Both the position numbers and the translations under genes were made by a program. From NCBI GenBank assembly GCA_016713765.1, contig JADJON010000001.1:1612001-1676000 (forward strand): a stretch of DNA of 64,000 nucleotides, given 5' to 3'. The stretch comes from Bacteroidota bacterium (GTDB lineage Bacteria; Bacteroidota; Bacteroidia; AKYH767-A; 2013-40CM-41-45). Positions 46,536-55,682 of this stretch are shown here, piece by piece (positions within the stretch are counted from its first letter, which is position 1; the number at the start of each line of letters is the position of its first letter). Below the pieces are notes generated by a model, which was given only the letters and a program-made list of their open reading frames with translations, was not told where the DNA came from and did not search any database.

Positions 46536-48334
46536 GCGTGCTGGGGCGCCGGACGTGCGGATCCATTCGATCGTTCTTCATCACGCTTGCGTTCACCGAT
46601 CTGTTGACGCCACATGGCATAATAAAGTCCTTTGGTTTCGATGAGTTCCTGATGCGTTCCCGTTTCCACCACTTGTCCCTTTTCGAGTACGATGATGCGG
46701 TCCGCGTGCAGGATCGTACTCAGCCGGTGAGCGATCATGATCGTGATATGCTCCTGCCGGGCGGAAAGTTGTCGTATCGTACCGGTAATTTCTTCTTCGG
46801 TAATGGAGTCCAGCGCCGAGGTGGCTTCATCGAAGATCAGGAGCTTTGGATTGCGCAGCAGCGCTCTTGCAATCGAAAGGCGCTGCTTCTCGCCGCCCGA
46901 AACTTTTACGCCTCCCTCGCCAATGACGGTGTCCAGCCCGTTGGAGGCGCGATCCAACAGGGACTGACAGGCGGCCTGGCGTAGAACACGATAGCAGTCT
47001 TCATCCGTGGCGCCCGGGCGGACGAACAGCAGGTTCTCCCGGATGGTTCCCGAGAAGAGTTGCGTATCCTGCGATACGAAACCGATCTGTTCGCGCAATT
47101 CGTCCTTCTCGATCTGGCTTCCGGGGATGTCGTTGTAATAGATATCACCGGAGTAAGGAGGGTAGAGGCCGAGGAGGAGTTTCACCAGGGTGGTCTTGCC
47201 GGAGCCGGAAGGGCCGACGAATGCGACGCTTTGACCTTTGGTCACCTCAAAGGAGATGTTCTCCACCGCGTTGTGCGTCGAGGCCTGATGACGAAACGTG
47301 ACGCGCTCATAGCGTAGACGTTCGACCGGCCCGATCGTGGCGGGATGTGCCGGTCGCGGTTCCTTCGGTATGTTCAGGATGGTCTGAAAGTTCTGTAAGG
47401 AAACTTGTGTCTCACGGTAGATGGCAATCACATTCCCGAGTTCCTGTAACGGTCCGAAGATGAAGAAGCTGAAGAACATCAGGGTCATCAGCTTTCCCGG
47501 TGAGATCGTGTCGCGGAAGACAAGATAGTAGAGTAGAAATACGAAGGAGGTTCGCAGGAAGTTGACGGTCGTTCCCTGCACGAAACTCAGACTGCGAATG
47601 AAACGCACCTTCTTCAGCTCCAGCTTCAGGATCTTTCCGGTGATCGTATTCAACCGGGTCACCTCCTGGTTCGCCAGCCCGAGGCTTTTTACCAGTTCGA
47701 TATTCCGTAAGGACTCGGTCGTTGAGCCGGCAAGGGCGGTCGTTTCAGAGACGATCTCCTTCGAAACTTTCTTAATCCGTTTACTGAGCAGGTTGCTGAT
47801 GACGCCAAGCAAAGGAACGGTAACGAGGAAAACCGGCGCGATGATCCAGTGTACCGTGAAGGCATACCATAAGACGAAGATCAGTCCCACCAGTGTCTGG
47901 AAAACTACACTGATGAACGAATTGATCAGTTTCTCACTGTCCAACCGGACTTTCTGGAGCTTGCCCAGCGTTTCTCCGCTGCGCTGGTCTTCAAAGACCT
48001 GGTAAGGGAGTTCGAGCGAATGCCGGATCCCGTCGGTGTACATCGCCGCGCCAGTCCGCTGCACGATTACACTGGTAAAGTAGTCCTGGAAGTTCTTCGC
48101 TATTCTGGATACCATGGCAACACCCATCGAGGCAAGCAACAACAGCAGGATGTCGCCGACAAACCGGCTGATGGGATCGCCGCGATAATCATTTATGTGC
48201 ACTCCGAACCGGTCCATCATCTTTCCGGCGATGAGCGGGTCCATTAAGGAGAAAATCTGGTTGACCGCCGCTAACAGCAATGCCAGGAAAACGGTTTTAC
48301 GATGTTTGCTGAGGTAGGAAAAAAGCAGTTTCAT
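46532..48334 (-). CDS. ABC exporter, fused permease/ATPase (MsbA-like half transporter)
   Basis: A 600-residue half transporter: six membrane helices in residues ~15-310 (ABC type 1 exporter), then the ATPase with Walker A GPSGSGKTT, Q-loop (IGFVSQDTQLFSG), signature VSGGEKQRLSIARAL, Walker B LLIFDEATSALDS and the H-loop MIAHRLST. It is likely a homodimer exporting a lipid or hydrophobic compound; MsbA-like lipid flipping is one option, not established. The C-terminal ~20 residues are a polar tail. A -7-like TACCTTTA (48351-48358) lies upstream. It leads a two-gene unit with the Nudix hydrolase. Confidence 0.93.
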   Translation of the reverse strand: MKLLFSYLSKHRKTVFLALLLAAVNQIFSLMDPLIAGKMMDRFGVHINDYRGDPISRFVGDILLLLLASMGVAMVSRIAKNFQDYFTSVIVQRTGAAMYTDGIRHSLELPYQVFEDQRSGETLGKLQKVRLDSEKLINSFISVVFQTLVGLIFVLWYAFTVHWIIAPVFLVTVPLLGVISNLLSKRIKKVSKEIVSETTALAGSTTESLRNIELVKSLGLANQEVTRLNTITGKILKLELKKVRFIRSLSFVQGTTVNFLRTSFVFLLYYLVFRDTISPGKLMTLMFFSFFIFGPLQELGNVIAIYRETQVSLQNFQTILNIPKEPRPAHPATIGPVERLRYERVTFRHQASTHNAVENISFEVTKGQSVAFVGPSGSGKTTLVKLLLGLYPPYSGDIYYNDIPGSQIEKDELREQIGFVSQDTQLFSGTIRENLLFVRPGATDEDCYRVLRQAACQSLLDRASNGLDTVIGEGGVKVSGGEKQRLSIARALLRNPKLLIFDEATSALDSITEEEITGTIRQLSARQEHITIMIAHRLSTILHADRIIVLEKGQVVETGTHQELIETKGLYYAMWRQQIGERKRDEERSNGSARPAPQHA

Positions 48335-48410
48335 GTCTGGGGAGGAGCGGTAAAGGTAACGATTGCCCTGCCCTCATCATGAAGGCTTCGTTGGAAAATG
48401 GGAATAAAAA

Positions 48411-48436
48411 AACACCCCCGCAGACGCAGGGGTGTT
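48411..48436 (-). terminator. Terminator of the second Ycf48-like gene
   Basis: AACACCCC (48411-48418) pairs with GGGGTGTT (48429-48436), with an inner GC/GC pair. On the - strand a run of seven T follows. Confidence 0.8.
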
Positions 48437-48456
48437 GAATACCGGTAAGGAACGAA

Positions 48457-49803
48457 TTACTGAAGAACGATCCGTTCGGTAACCCGGTCGGAACCGTTTT
48501 CTACTACGAGGTTGTAGAGGCCGGCAGGCAGGTAAGAGAAGTCAAGCGTCTGATTGAACAGCCCGGAAACCTGTTGGAAGCTGCGGAAAGCAACTTCGCG
48601 ACCGGTCATGTCGATCAGGCGAACCAACACATCCTGCTGACGGGCTTTGATCCGGAGGTTGACCAATCCCTGGCTGGGATTCGGGTAGGCGACGAATTCG
48701 GCACGCGGGCTGAGATCTTTCGCAGAAAGAATACCCGCGTCCCACTTGTAAACACCATCAGTCAACTGATCAACGGCGAAACCGCCGGCATAACCGGTGT
48801 TGATGTCGAGGAAACCGACTTCGGTATAACCATCCATGGTGCCCTGTCCGGAGGTGTCGATTCCAACCCAGCTGGCGCCGTCATCGGTTGAGTAGGAAGA
48901 GCCGCGACCAACTGTACTCGCACCGCAGCTTACCCAAACGTTCGTGCCGGGAATATTGTCAACTTCACTGAGGAACATCGGGCCGGCAGGGCTCAGGAGG
49001 GTCCAGGTTGCGCCGCCATCCGTTGAGGTATAGACCGTGGCCGTACCACTGGTCGGAGTGCTGATGCAAATGCCGGTGTTCGCGTCGCGGAAACCGATGG
49101 CCGAAATCGTGCGGGAAGCACTGGCAGGTACACTCGCTGCGGTCCAGTTCAAGCCGCCGTCGTCGGATTTGAAAACGCGCCCTTTGTTGGTGCCAAACCA
49201 GATGGTCTGTCCGACTACGTCAAAGTCGTTTACGATTCCGTATTCACCGGCGAGCGGTGCGGGGATACTGCCTGAAGGCACCCGGTTCCAGCTTGCGCCG
49301 AAGTCGTTCGTGGTGTAGATCTCGAAGTAACCGCCGTTCGGGTCGCCCATGGCAAAACCGTTCTGAGCGTCGAAGAAATGTACCACGTTCGGGAATGAGT
49401 TGCCATCGAAGATCAGGCCTACGGCGATCTGTGCCCAGTTAGCGCCGCCATCGGTGGTCTTGAAAATGCCACCGCCTGCACCGGCGTCGGCATCGTACAT
49501 CATGGCATAGGCCGTATCGGCATCGATGGCGCTGATACAGGAGAAGGCGAGGTTGGTACCGGTGGTGACCAGACCCGCGGTCCAGGTAGTACCGCCATCG
49601 ATCGTGCGGGAGAATTCCTGCAGGTTGGCGGCCGCGCCGGAGCCGTCATAGGCTACGCACCACGCGGAGTTCGCGTCCGGTACGGAAATGTCGAAAGGAT
49701 ATGCGCCGGCGGAGATGAATCCGACATTCTGCATCGTCCAGGTCTGAGCTGAAGCGGCCAGACCTCCAAGTAACATGCTGGTAAGGAGTAGACGTTTGAT
49801 CAT
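48457..49803 (-). CDS. T9SS-sorted Ycf48-like beta-propeller protein (paralogue of 26782-28584)
   Basis: A protein of 448 residues from the ATG that begins the signal peptide MIKRLLLTSMLLGGLAASAQ; the open frame 46 codons further upstream has no signal and lies before the promoter. Asp-box repeats run through residues ~25-360 (TIDGGTTWTAG, TTDGGANWAQI, SDDGGLNWTAA, STDGGATWTLL, STDDGASWVGI). The T9SS type-A domain is at ~370-448 (YPNPSQGLVNLRI, VRLIDMTGREVAF, LPAGLYNLVVENG). It is a close relative of the 26782 protein, with shared blocks of the PLAGEYGIV…NKGRV kind, but lacks the middle insertion of that protein. A -7 box TATTTTTG is 25 bases upstream. Confidence 0.88.
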   Translation of the reverse strand: MIKRLLLTSMLLGGLAASAQTWTMQNVGFISAGAYPFDISVPDANSAWCVAYDGSGAAANLQEFSRTIDGGTTWTAGLVTTGTNLAFSCISAIDADTAYAMMYDADAGAGGGIFKTTDGGANWAQIAVGLIFDGNSFPNVVHFFDAQNGFAMGDPNGGYFEIYTTNDFGASWNRVPSGSIPAPLAGEYGIVNDFDVVGQTIWFGTNKGRVFKSDDGGLNWTAASVPASASRTISAIGFRDANTGICISTPTSGTATVYTSTDGGATWTLLSPAGPMFLSEVDNIPGTNVWVSCGASTVGRGSSYSTDDGASWVGIDTSGQGTMDGYTEVGFLDINTGYAGGFAVDQLTDGVYKWDAGILSAKDLSPRAEFVAYPNPSQGLVNLRIKARQQDVLVRLIDMTGREVAFRSFQQVSGLFNQTLDFSYLPAGLYNLVVENGSDRVTERIVLQ

Positions 49804-49827
49804 GGAGTTGTGTTTAAATGATTGGGT

Positions 49828-49835
49828 CAAAAATA
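49828..49835 (-). promoter_or_regulatory. -7 promoter element (TATTTTTG) of the second Ycf48-like gene
   Basis: Read on the - strand, 24 bases upstream of the chosen ATG at 49803. It supports the short start, as the upstream ORF extension would precede transcription. Confidence 0.5.
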
Positions 49836-49994
49836 GGGATTTATACGCACCGGGCAGGGTTCCCCGGCTGTAGACTTCTCTGTTAAAAACAGCCCGGCTA
49901 GTTGCCGGGAAGCGGCTGAACTGAGCCCTACTTTTACCCAATCAGCTCCGGGCCCGGTTATTGTAACCGTTCCGGCATGATTATCCAGAAAACC

Positions 49995-50537
49995 ATGCGA
50001 AAAGCAATGATCCTTTCCGCCCTCCTGATGGCGGGAACCCTGGTCCAGGGCCAGCACGTCGTGACGATGAAATCCGGCGAAAAGATGAGCGGTAAAGTGG
50101 AGTCCATTCAAAACGAGACCCTCGAGTTCCTCTACAAGGGAAACAAGATGAAGTTCCCGTTGGCGGATCTGTACTCCATCAACTTTGTGGAACAGTCGTC
50201 GCTGACGGCGGGCGAATCGACATCATCCGCTCCCCGGGAAGTAGGCGAGAAGCAGGTTACTTCCGGATCCTACCTGGTCCGCTACAAGGTTGCCGACCGA
50301 ATCGTTGCGAAGCCCCCAAGGATCGACAACCTGACGCAGGAAAAAGGAACGGTCGTGGTGGATGTTACCATTGATAAATACGGCCACGTCATGAAGGCCA
50401 TTCCGGGTGCTCCCGGAAGCACCACGAATAGTGAATACCTGAAGACAAAGGCCAAGCAGGCCGCGGAGTCCGCGCTGTTCAACAACGTACCCACCGCTCC
50501 CTTAGAACAGAAGGGATACATGATCATTTCTTTCTAA
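49995..50537 (+). CDS. Exported protein with a TonB C-terminal-like domain
   Basis: A protein of 180 residues from the ATG that starts the signal-like segment MRKAMILSALLMAGTLVQGQ; an in-frame ATG six codons earlier (49977) is possible. Residues ~22-65 form a short beta region (MKSGEKMSGKVESIQNETLEF), a pattern seen in many Bacteroidota surface proteins. Residues ~110-180 (GTVVVDVTIDKYGHVMKAIP…AKQAAESALFNNVP…QKGYMIISF) resemble the TonB C-terminal/energy transducer fold. Unlike a real TonB it has a cleavable-looking signal and no long Pro/Lys linker, so a role in TonB energy transfer is doubtful. Followed by a terminator. Confidence 0.72.
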   Translation: MRKAMILSALLMAGTLVQGQHVVTMKSGEKMSGKVESIQNETLEFLYKGNKMKFPLADLYSINFVEQSSLTAGESTSSAPREVGEKQVTSGSYLVRYKVADRIVAKPPRIDNLTQEKGTVVVDVTIDKYGHVMKAIPGAPGSTTNSEYLKTKAKQAAESALFNNVPTAPLEQKGYMIISF

Positions 50538-50558
50538 GGCGAAGCGGAGTCTGCCAAA

Positions 50559-50584
50559 AGCCATCTTCGGATGGCTTCTTTTAT
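50559..50584 (+). terminator. Terminator after the TonB-C-like gene
   Basis: AGCCATC (50559-50565) and GATGGCT (50570-50576) close over TTCG, followed by TCTTTTAT. The stem is short but has a tetraloop and T run. Confidence 0.7.
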
Positions 50585-50641
50585 GGCTCTTGTGTTGCGC
50601 GATCCCTTTTTTCTTTTCTTATAGAAAGCAGTTTGGATCGT

Positions 50642-51709
50642 ATGACAACCCCCGTAGGTAGCAGTCGCGGCGCGCGGATCAACCCGAAGAGCAAGTACCT
50701 GAAGTCGGAGCTCGTATTCGATCATCCGGAAGGACTGGACGAGGCCTTCGATCCCCTGCATCCTACAACGTATCTTTTAGAATACCCGAAGAAGATCATC
50801 AACCGGATCGACAGCCCGGATATCCCAACCGATTTTTCCGTGAACCCTTATCAGGGATGTGAACATGGCTGCACCTATTGCTATGCCCGGAATACACATG
50901 CCTATTGGGGGCTGAGTCCCGGCCTTGACTTTGAGCAAAAGATCATCGTTAAACCCGAGGCGCCGCGCTTACTCGAAGCGGAGATGCGCAAACGCAACTG
51001 GAAGCCTGCGCCGATCATGCTCTCCGGTAATACGGATTGTTACCAGCCCGCCGAGCGACACTGGAAAATAACCCGGCAGCTCCTGGAGGTCGCATTGAAA
51101 TTCCGGAACCCGGTCGGCATTATCACAAAAAACAAGCTTGTCCTGCGCGACCTCGATTTGCTAAAGGAGTTGGCATCCTTGAACCTGGTGCATGTGTACC
51201 TCTCCATCACTTCTCTCGATGAAAAGATCCGACGCGTACTCGAGCCGCGGACGGTGACCGGACGACAACGTTTGGAAACGGTCCGACGGCTTAGTGAAGC
51301 GGGGATTCCGGCCGATGTGATGGTCGCGCCGATCATTCCCGGAATCAATGCACCGGAGATCCCCACCATCATCGAAGCGGCAGCGGCAGCAGGAGCCCTC
51401 AACGCGGGGATGACCATCGTCCGCCTCAACGATGCGGTTGCCGACGTATTCAAGTCCTGGCTGCACGAACACTTTCCTGACAGGGCGGAGAAAGTGCTGA
51501 ACCAAATCGCGGAATGTCATGGAGGTTCTCTGTCCGATAGCCGGTTCGGAACCCGTATGACCGGTGAAGGAAATATCGCTGAGAGCATCAAGCAACTCTT
51601 TCGACAATCGGTACGCCGTCATCTGTCCGGCAGATCAGTGCCTGCCTATGATCTGTCTGCCTTTCGGATTCCGGAGGAACGGATGCAATTACAGCTCGAT
51701 CTGTTTTAA
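50642..51709 (+). CDS. PA0069-family radical SAM protein
   Basis: A 355-residue protein from ATG 50642 (MTTPVGSSRGARINPKSKYL); an in-frame TTG at 50633 is less likely. The radical SAM cluster is C-x3-C-x2-C in NPYQGCEHGCTYCYARNTH. The surrounding PTDFSVNPYQG…H.Y.G.SPG.DFE region and NTDCYQPAE and SITSLDEKIRRVLEPR motifs match the PA0069/SPL-like group (COG1533). The chemistry on a substrate is not known; spore photoproduct lyase-like DNA repair has been suggested for distant relatives only. No partner gene is nearby. Codon use is ordinary. Confidence 0.9.
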   Translation: MTTPVGSSRGARINPKSKYLKSELVFDHPEGLDEAFDPLHPTTYLLEYPKKIINRIDSPDIPTDFSVNPYQGCEHGCTYCYARNTHAYWGLSPGLDFEQKIIVKPEAPRLLEAEMRKRNWKPAPIMLSGNTDCYQPAERHWKITRQLLEVALKFRNPVGIITKNKLVLRDLDLLKELASLNLVHVYLSITSLDEKIRRVLEPRTVTGRQRLETVRRLSEAGIPADVMVAPIIPGINAPEIPTIIEAAAAAGALNAGMTIVRLNDAVADVFKSWLHEHFPDRAEKVLNQIAECHGGSLSDSRFGTRMTGEGNIAESIKQLFRQSVRRHLSGRSVPAYDLSAFRIPEERMQLQLDLF

Positions 51710-52042
51710 TCACGAAGTATCCTTACTGTTAGTGATAGTTTTACTATTGAACTTTTTATAAAAAGCAGGTACTTGAATTTGGCGCTTCGAATGAACGAAG
51801 AAACGTGCTTCCCGCGCTGATTGCGACTTTCCTGAGGTTTTGAAAGAACTTCGGTAGGGAAGATGAGTATCACCCGGGACCTGACTTCCATCACTTTCCG
51901 GATTCTTTTCCTTCAACTACTTTGCGCCTGCTTCGATGGTGTTTGAAGTTCCCCTCTGATTCGGAACCATTGAATGTGACCAACTGCGACCGGCTAAGTC
52001 CGGTGTCCATTCAATTCATCACCTATCTCAACCCTCACCACC
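51710..52042. other. 333-bp gap before the choice-of-anchor-V gene
   Basis: No real gene seen. Its first 80 bases are AT-rich (51715-51790), with a self-complementary CTTTTTATAAAAAG (51750-51763) and a CTTCG…CGAAG hairpin (51786-51801). A TACTTTG at about 51918-51924 is a one-base-short variant of the -7 motif. The start is at 52043, so a leader of over 100 bases is possible. Confidence 0.35.
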
Positions 52043-54292
52043 ATGATCAAAAAATTATTACTGGTACTCGTTCCGGTAATCGCGGTCACACTGCTGACCA
52101 GCGAACAAATGAGCGACAACGGCAAAGCAGCTAGAACCGGCGCCCCCGGTGAAGTTGATTGTACGGATTGTCACAGTGACTTCGGCATCAACTCCGGCGG
52201 AGGATCGATTTCGATCACCGCTACCGGTATGCCGACCCATGAGTATACACCGGGCCAAACCTATAATATGTCGGTTACCGTCGCCCGGTCGGCCAACAGT
52301 TTGTTCGGTGTCGGCATCGAAGCACTGACGGCTTCGAATGCCAACGGCGGCACGCTGAATATCACGGATGCTACGCATACTCAGATCAAATCCGCGACTG
52401 TCAGCGGGGTCTCCCGTCGTAACGTGGTGCATACGCTCGACGGCGGTGCCAACCCCAGCTCGATGACCTTTAACTTCAGCTGGACAGCTCCTGCGGCTGG
52501 TACTGGTCCGGTCACCTTCTACTTCGCCGGCGTTGCCGCCGACGGTGATGGTAACGAGAGCAACGACTACGTGTACAAATCCAACCAGGTTTTCACGGAA
52601 GCTACTTGTACGACACCGGCACAACCGGGCTCGATCAGTGGCGGTGCCACGCAGTGCAGTGGTTCGGCTGTGACCTATTCGGTGGCTACGGTGTCCGGCG
52701 CAACTTCTTATACGTGGACGCTTCCTTCCGGATGGACGGGAAGTTCGACCAGCAACAGCATCAACGTTACCTCCGGCAGTACCTCCGGTAATGTTACCGT
52801 TACTGCCAATAATGCCTGCGGTAGCAGCACCGCGCAAACACTGGCCGTAACCGCTAACACCACGCCGGCTCAACCGGGTACGATCAGTGGTGGCGCAACC
52901 CCCTGCAGCGGAAGTTCGGTTACCTATTCCGTAGCTGCAGTTTCCGGCGCGACCACGTATACCTGGACATTGCCTTCCGGATGGACGGGAACCTCGACCA
53001 GCAATAGCATCAACGTTACCACCGGAAGTACCTCCGGCAATATCTCCGTAACGGCGAACAATTCGTGTGGAAACAGTACGGCTCGCACCCTGGCCGTAAC
53101 GGCTAGCGCTACGCCCTCTCAACCGGGATCTATCAGTGGTAGCACTTCCTTGTGTTCCGGAACCGCTACCACCTATTCGGTAGCAACGGTAGCGGGCGCC
53201 ACGACCTACGCCTGGACGTTGCCTTCCGGTTGGACCGGTACGTCTACGACGAATTCCATCAACGTCACCTCCAGCACGACTTCCGGTAACATCACGGTGA
53301 CCGCCAATAATTCCTGCGGAAGCAGTACACCCAGTACCCTGGCCGTTACCGCCGGCACGATGTCCGTCAACAGTTCATCCACCTCACCGGCTTGCAACGG
53401 TGGAACCGATGGTTCCGCCACTGTCACGGTTTCCGGTGGTACCGGACCCTACACGTATCAGTGGTCCAACGGTAACACGACTGCCAGCGTGAGCGGCGTC
53501 GCTGCCGGTAGTTACAGTGTAACGGTTACCGACCAAACCGGATGTGTCAACAACCTGAGCGTTTCAATCACGGAGCCTTCGGCTATCGTTGCAGACGCGG
53601 GTGCCAATGCGGCAGTTTGCTCCGGCGCTGCAGCTACGATCGGTGGAAGTCCGACAGGCCTGGGTGGCACCGGCACGCTTGCTTATCTGTGGTCCCCCGC
53701 TACAGGTCTGAGCTCGGCCACTGACCCGAACCCGGTCGCGACTCCCGCGTCGGCTACCGGGTACACGGTTGTAGTCACGGATGCAAACGGATGCAGCTCA
53801 TCGGCAACCGTACAGGTCGACATTGACGTGACGCCCGCGCCGGTGATTACCATGAGCGGCGATACCTTGTATACGAGTGGTGGTGTAACCTACGAATGGT
53901 ACCTCAACGGCAATCTCGCAGGTTCAGGTGCTTCTCCGTTCTTCGTCGCCACGCAGAGTGGTAACTATGAAGTGGTGGCATATTCAGCAGCAGGTTGCGC
54001 CGGCGTTTCTCCGGTCTTTGCGTTCACCCCAACGGGTATTTATTCATCCGCACTGCTTGCCGGAATCAATGTTTTCCCGAATCCCGCCCGCGATGAGTTC
54101 CAGATCACACTTCCGGCCGGAAGTGGTTCGGTAGTCGCACGGCTGATGGACCTCACCGGAAAAGAAGTGTTGCTTACGACTATCGACGAACAACATCGTA
54201 CGGTCGATGTGCGCATGCTTCAAAGCGGCGTTTACTTCCTCACCCTTGAGCTGAATGGTCAACGAGCCATGAGCCGACTGGTAGTCGAATAA
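52043..54292 (+). CDS. T9SS-sorted protein with choice-of-anchor-V (Reeler-like, CxxCH) domain and three 83-residue repeats
   Basis: A 749-residue protein. An N-terminal signal (MIKKLLLVLVPVIAVTLLTS) is followed by a choice-of-anchor-V/Reelin-like domain (~30-188) containing C40-x-x-C43-H44, a possible heme c site. Three near-identical 83-residue Ig-like repeats follow (189-437; each with PAQPG, YSVA, YTWTLPSGWTG). Next comes one SprB-like repeat (SPACNGGTDGSATV…YQWSNGNT…SYSVTVTD), another Ig/PKD-like segment, and the T9SS type-A domain (FPNPARDEFQITL, VARLMDLTGKEVL, LQSGVYFLTLELNG). It is a cell-surface or released adhesin-type protein; function unknown. Ends at a strong terminator. Confidence 0.9.
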   Translation: MIKKLLLVLVPVIAVTLLTSEQMSDNGKAARTGAPGEVDCTDCHSDFGINSGGGSISITATGMPTHEYTPGQTYNMSVTVARSANSLFGVGIEALTASNANGGTLNITDATHTQIKSATVSGVSRRNVVHTLDGGANPSSMTFNFSWTAPAAGTGPVTFYFAGVAADGDGNESNDYVYKSNQVFTEATCTTPAQPGSISGGATQCSGSAVTYSVATVSGATSYTWTLPSGWTGSSTSNSINVTSGSTSGNVTVTANNACGSSTAQTLAVTANTTPAQPGTISGGATPCSGSSVTYSVAAVSGATTYTWTLPSGWTGTSTSNSINVTTGSTSGNISVTANNSCGNSTARTLAVTASATPSQPGSISGSTSLCSGTATTYSVATVAGATTYAWTLPSGWTGTSTTNSINVTSSTTSGNITVTANNSCGSSTPSTLAVTAGTMSVNSSSTSPACNGGTDGSATVTVSGGTGPYTYQWSNGNTTASVSGVAAGSYSVTVTDQTGCVNNLSVSITEPSAIVADAGANAAVCSGAAATIGGSPTGLGGTGTLAYLWSPATGLSSATDPNPVATPASATGYTVVVTDANGCSSSATVQVDIDVTPAPVITMSGDTLYTSGGVTYEWYLNGNLAGSGASPFFVATQSGNYEVVAYSAAGCAGVSPVFAFTPTGIYSSALLAGINVFPNPARDEFQITLPAGSGSVVARLMDLTGKEVLLTTIDEQHRTVDVRMLQSGVYFLTLELNGQRAMSRLVVE
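52610..53356 (+). repeat. Three in-frame 249-bp DNA repeats
   Basis: Copies begin at 52610, 52859 and 53108, each 249 bases (83 codons). They encode the TTPAQPG…GWTG…INVT…ANN-C-G segment and differ mainly at scattered positions. This is typical of recent or recurrent tandem duplication in a surface protein, and copy number may vary between strains. Confidence 0.85.
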
Positions 54293-54306
54293 CCAGCTGC
54301 TAACTT

Positions 54307-54349
54307 AAAAAGACGAGCGCGCGGATGACTTCTGCGCGCTCGTCTTTTT
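54307..54349. terminator. Bidirectional terminator between the 52043 gene and the porin gene
   Basis: AAAAAGACGAGCGCGC (54307-54322) pairs perfectly with GCGCGCTCGTCTTTTT (54334-54349), with T runs on both strands. Strongest terminator in the window. Confidence 0.92.
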
Positions 54350-54362
54350 AATACCAAACTGA

Positions 54363-55562
54363 TCAGATGCCAAGTTCCACCTGGAAACGGAACTGCCAGT
54401 TCTTTCCTTCGGTATCGTTGGACAAGTTAAGCGTCTCCTCATAAGTTACATCGGACTGGAGCTTGACGCGGTGCGCTTTGAGATACTTGGTCACGCCCAG
54501 CGTATAATTGGTGCGTTCCGGTTCAAGGGATTGAATCGAAGCAGCCGGATGGGTGAGGGCATACCGGGCGGCGATTTCATAGTTGCTTTTGAAAAGGTAA
54601 GACGCCTGGGCAAGCATGCCTTCGCCGGCAAATACATAGCGCTTGGCGCCACTGCTGTTTTCCGTCACAGGAGAAAATTCCGGAGTTTCGCGTTGCATGT
54701 ATTCACCGTAAAGCGCGATGCCCTGGTATTTGAACAGTCCGTCGAAAATGGCTGTTTGAATATCAACAGGACTATAAAGATCTCGCCCGAGTTGTCCGCC
54801 GGTACGAACGGAGCGGTCGTTGAAAGACAAGCCACCGGCCAGCGACAGTTTCGGCTTTTTCTCCCGGGCCAGGTCGCCTTCGAAATAATCTCCTCTTCGA
54901 TCGAACAGGCCGAAGGGGAGTAATTCCAGTCGGCCCGTATAACACAATCCTTTGTCGGAGCCTGCGGAGTTGCGTCCTTCGCCGGAACTCACCGCGCCAC
55001 GCAGGATGTAGTAAACGTCTCCGGTTTTCTCGGTATAGTTGAACTGAAAACCGAAATCCCGGTCAATGTTCAACGCGGCATTAACAATCGAACGGTCGGC
55101 AAACTGCTGGTCTCCGGAAGAAACGACACGCTGACGATTACCGGGTAGCTTTCCCTGCCCCAGGGCGATGTTGAGTTTGTTGCTGACTTTGTAAAACACC
55201 ATGGCGTCACGCAACACATTCGGCACACCGGAATTGTCCCAGTCCATGTCGCCCCTACTGAAGCTCAGTTGGATCAGGTAGGTGAGCCGGGGATCGTACA
55301 CCTGTCCTTCAAAGCGGAGGCGCATGCGTCGGACGCGGGCATCTACGGCAGATACATCCCAGGTGTCCTCGTCCTCTTGTGCGACGGTGAATGCAGCCCG
55401 GTTCTGGATCCGGAAGCGGATGTTCATGGTGAACGCGCTGTCCGGACTGGCAATGCCCAGGCCGTTCTTGAAGTTGAAGCTTGGAGCGGCGTTGTCCTGT
55501 GCGTTGATGCCGCTCTGCAGGAATAGGCTGCCAATAAAGAATAGTAGTAATGCTTTTTTCAT
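54363..55562 (-). CDS. Phosphate-selective porin O/P-type outer-membrane protein
   Basis: A protein of 399 residues from the ATG starting the signal peptide MKKALLLFFIGSLFLQSGINAQ (the frame is open 13 codons upstream, without a start that leads a signal). The mature part alternates short polar/hydrophobic strands, ends in F (…QFRFQVELGI), and has features of the OprO/OprP family (RFRIQNRAAFT, RLRFEGQVYDPRLTYLIQLSF, DRSIVNAALNIDRDFGFQ, NYTLGVTKYLKAHRVKLQSDVTY). It would be a trimeric outer-membrane channel. Anion or phosphate specificity is family-level only. No Pho box is recognised. A DUF922-type gene lies upstream in the same direction, 120 bases away. Confidence 0.85.
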   Translation of the reverse strand: MKKALLLFFIGSLFLQSGINAQDNAAPSFNFKNGLGIASPDSAFTMNIRFRIQNRAAFTVAQEDEDTWDVSAVDARVRRMRLRFEGQVYDPRLTYLIQLSFSRGDMDWDNSGVPNVLRDAMVFYKVSNKLNIALGQGKLPGNRQRVVSSGDQQFADRSIVNAALNIDRDFGFQFNYTEKTGDVYYILRGAVSSGEGRNSAGSDKGLCYTGRLELLPFGLFDRRGDYFEGDLAREKKPKLSLAGGLSFNDRSVRTGGQLGRDLYSPVDIQTAIFDGLFKYQGIALYGEYMQRETPEFSPVTENSSGAKRYVFAGEGMLAQASYLFKSNYEIAARYALTHPAASIQSLEPERTNYTLGVTKYLKAHRVKLQSDVTYEETLNLSNDTEGKNWQFRFQVELGI

Positions 55563-55682
55563 TTGAAGGTTGGCTATCGGTCGCAAATTAAACCCAACCA
55601 ACCCGGGGCTGTGTTAACTCAATATTAAATGTGAACGAAAAGTGAAAGAATAATTAAGTCAACATCGCTAATTCCGTCAATT

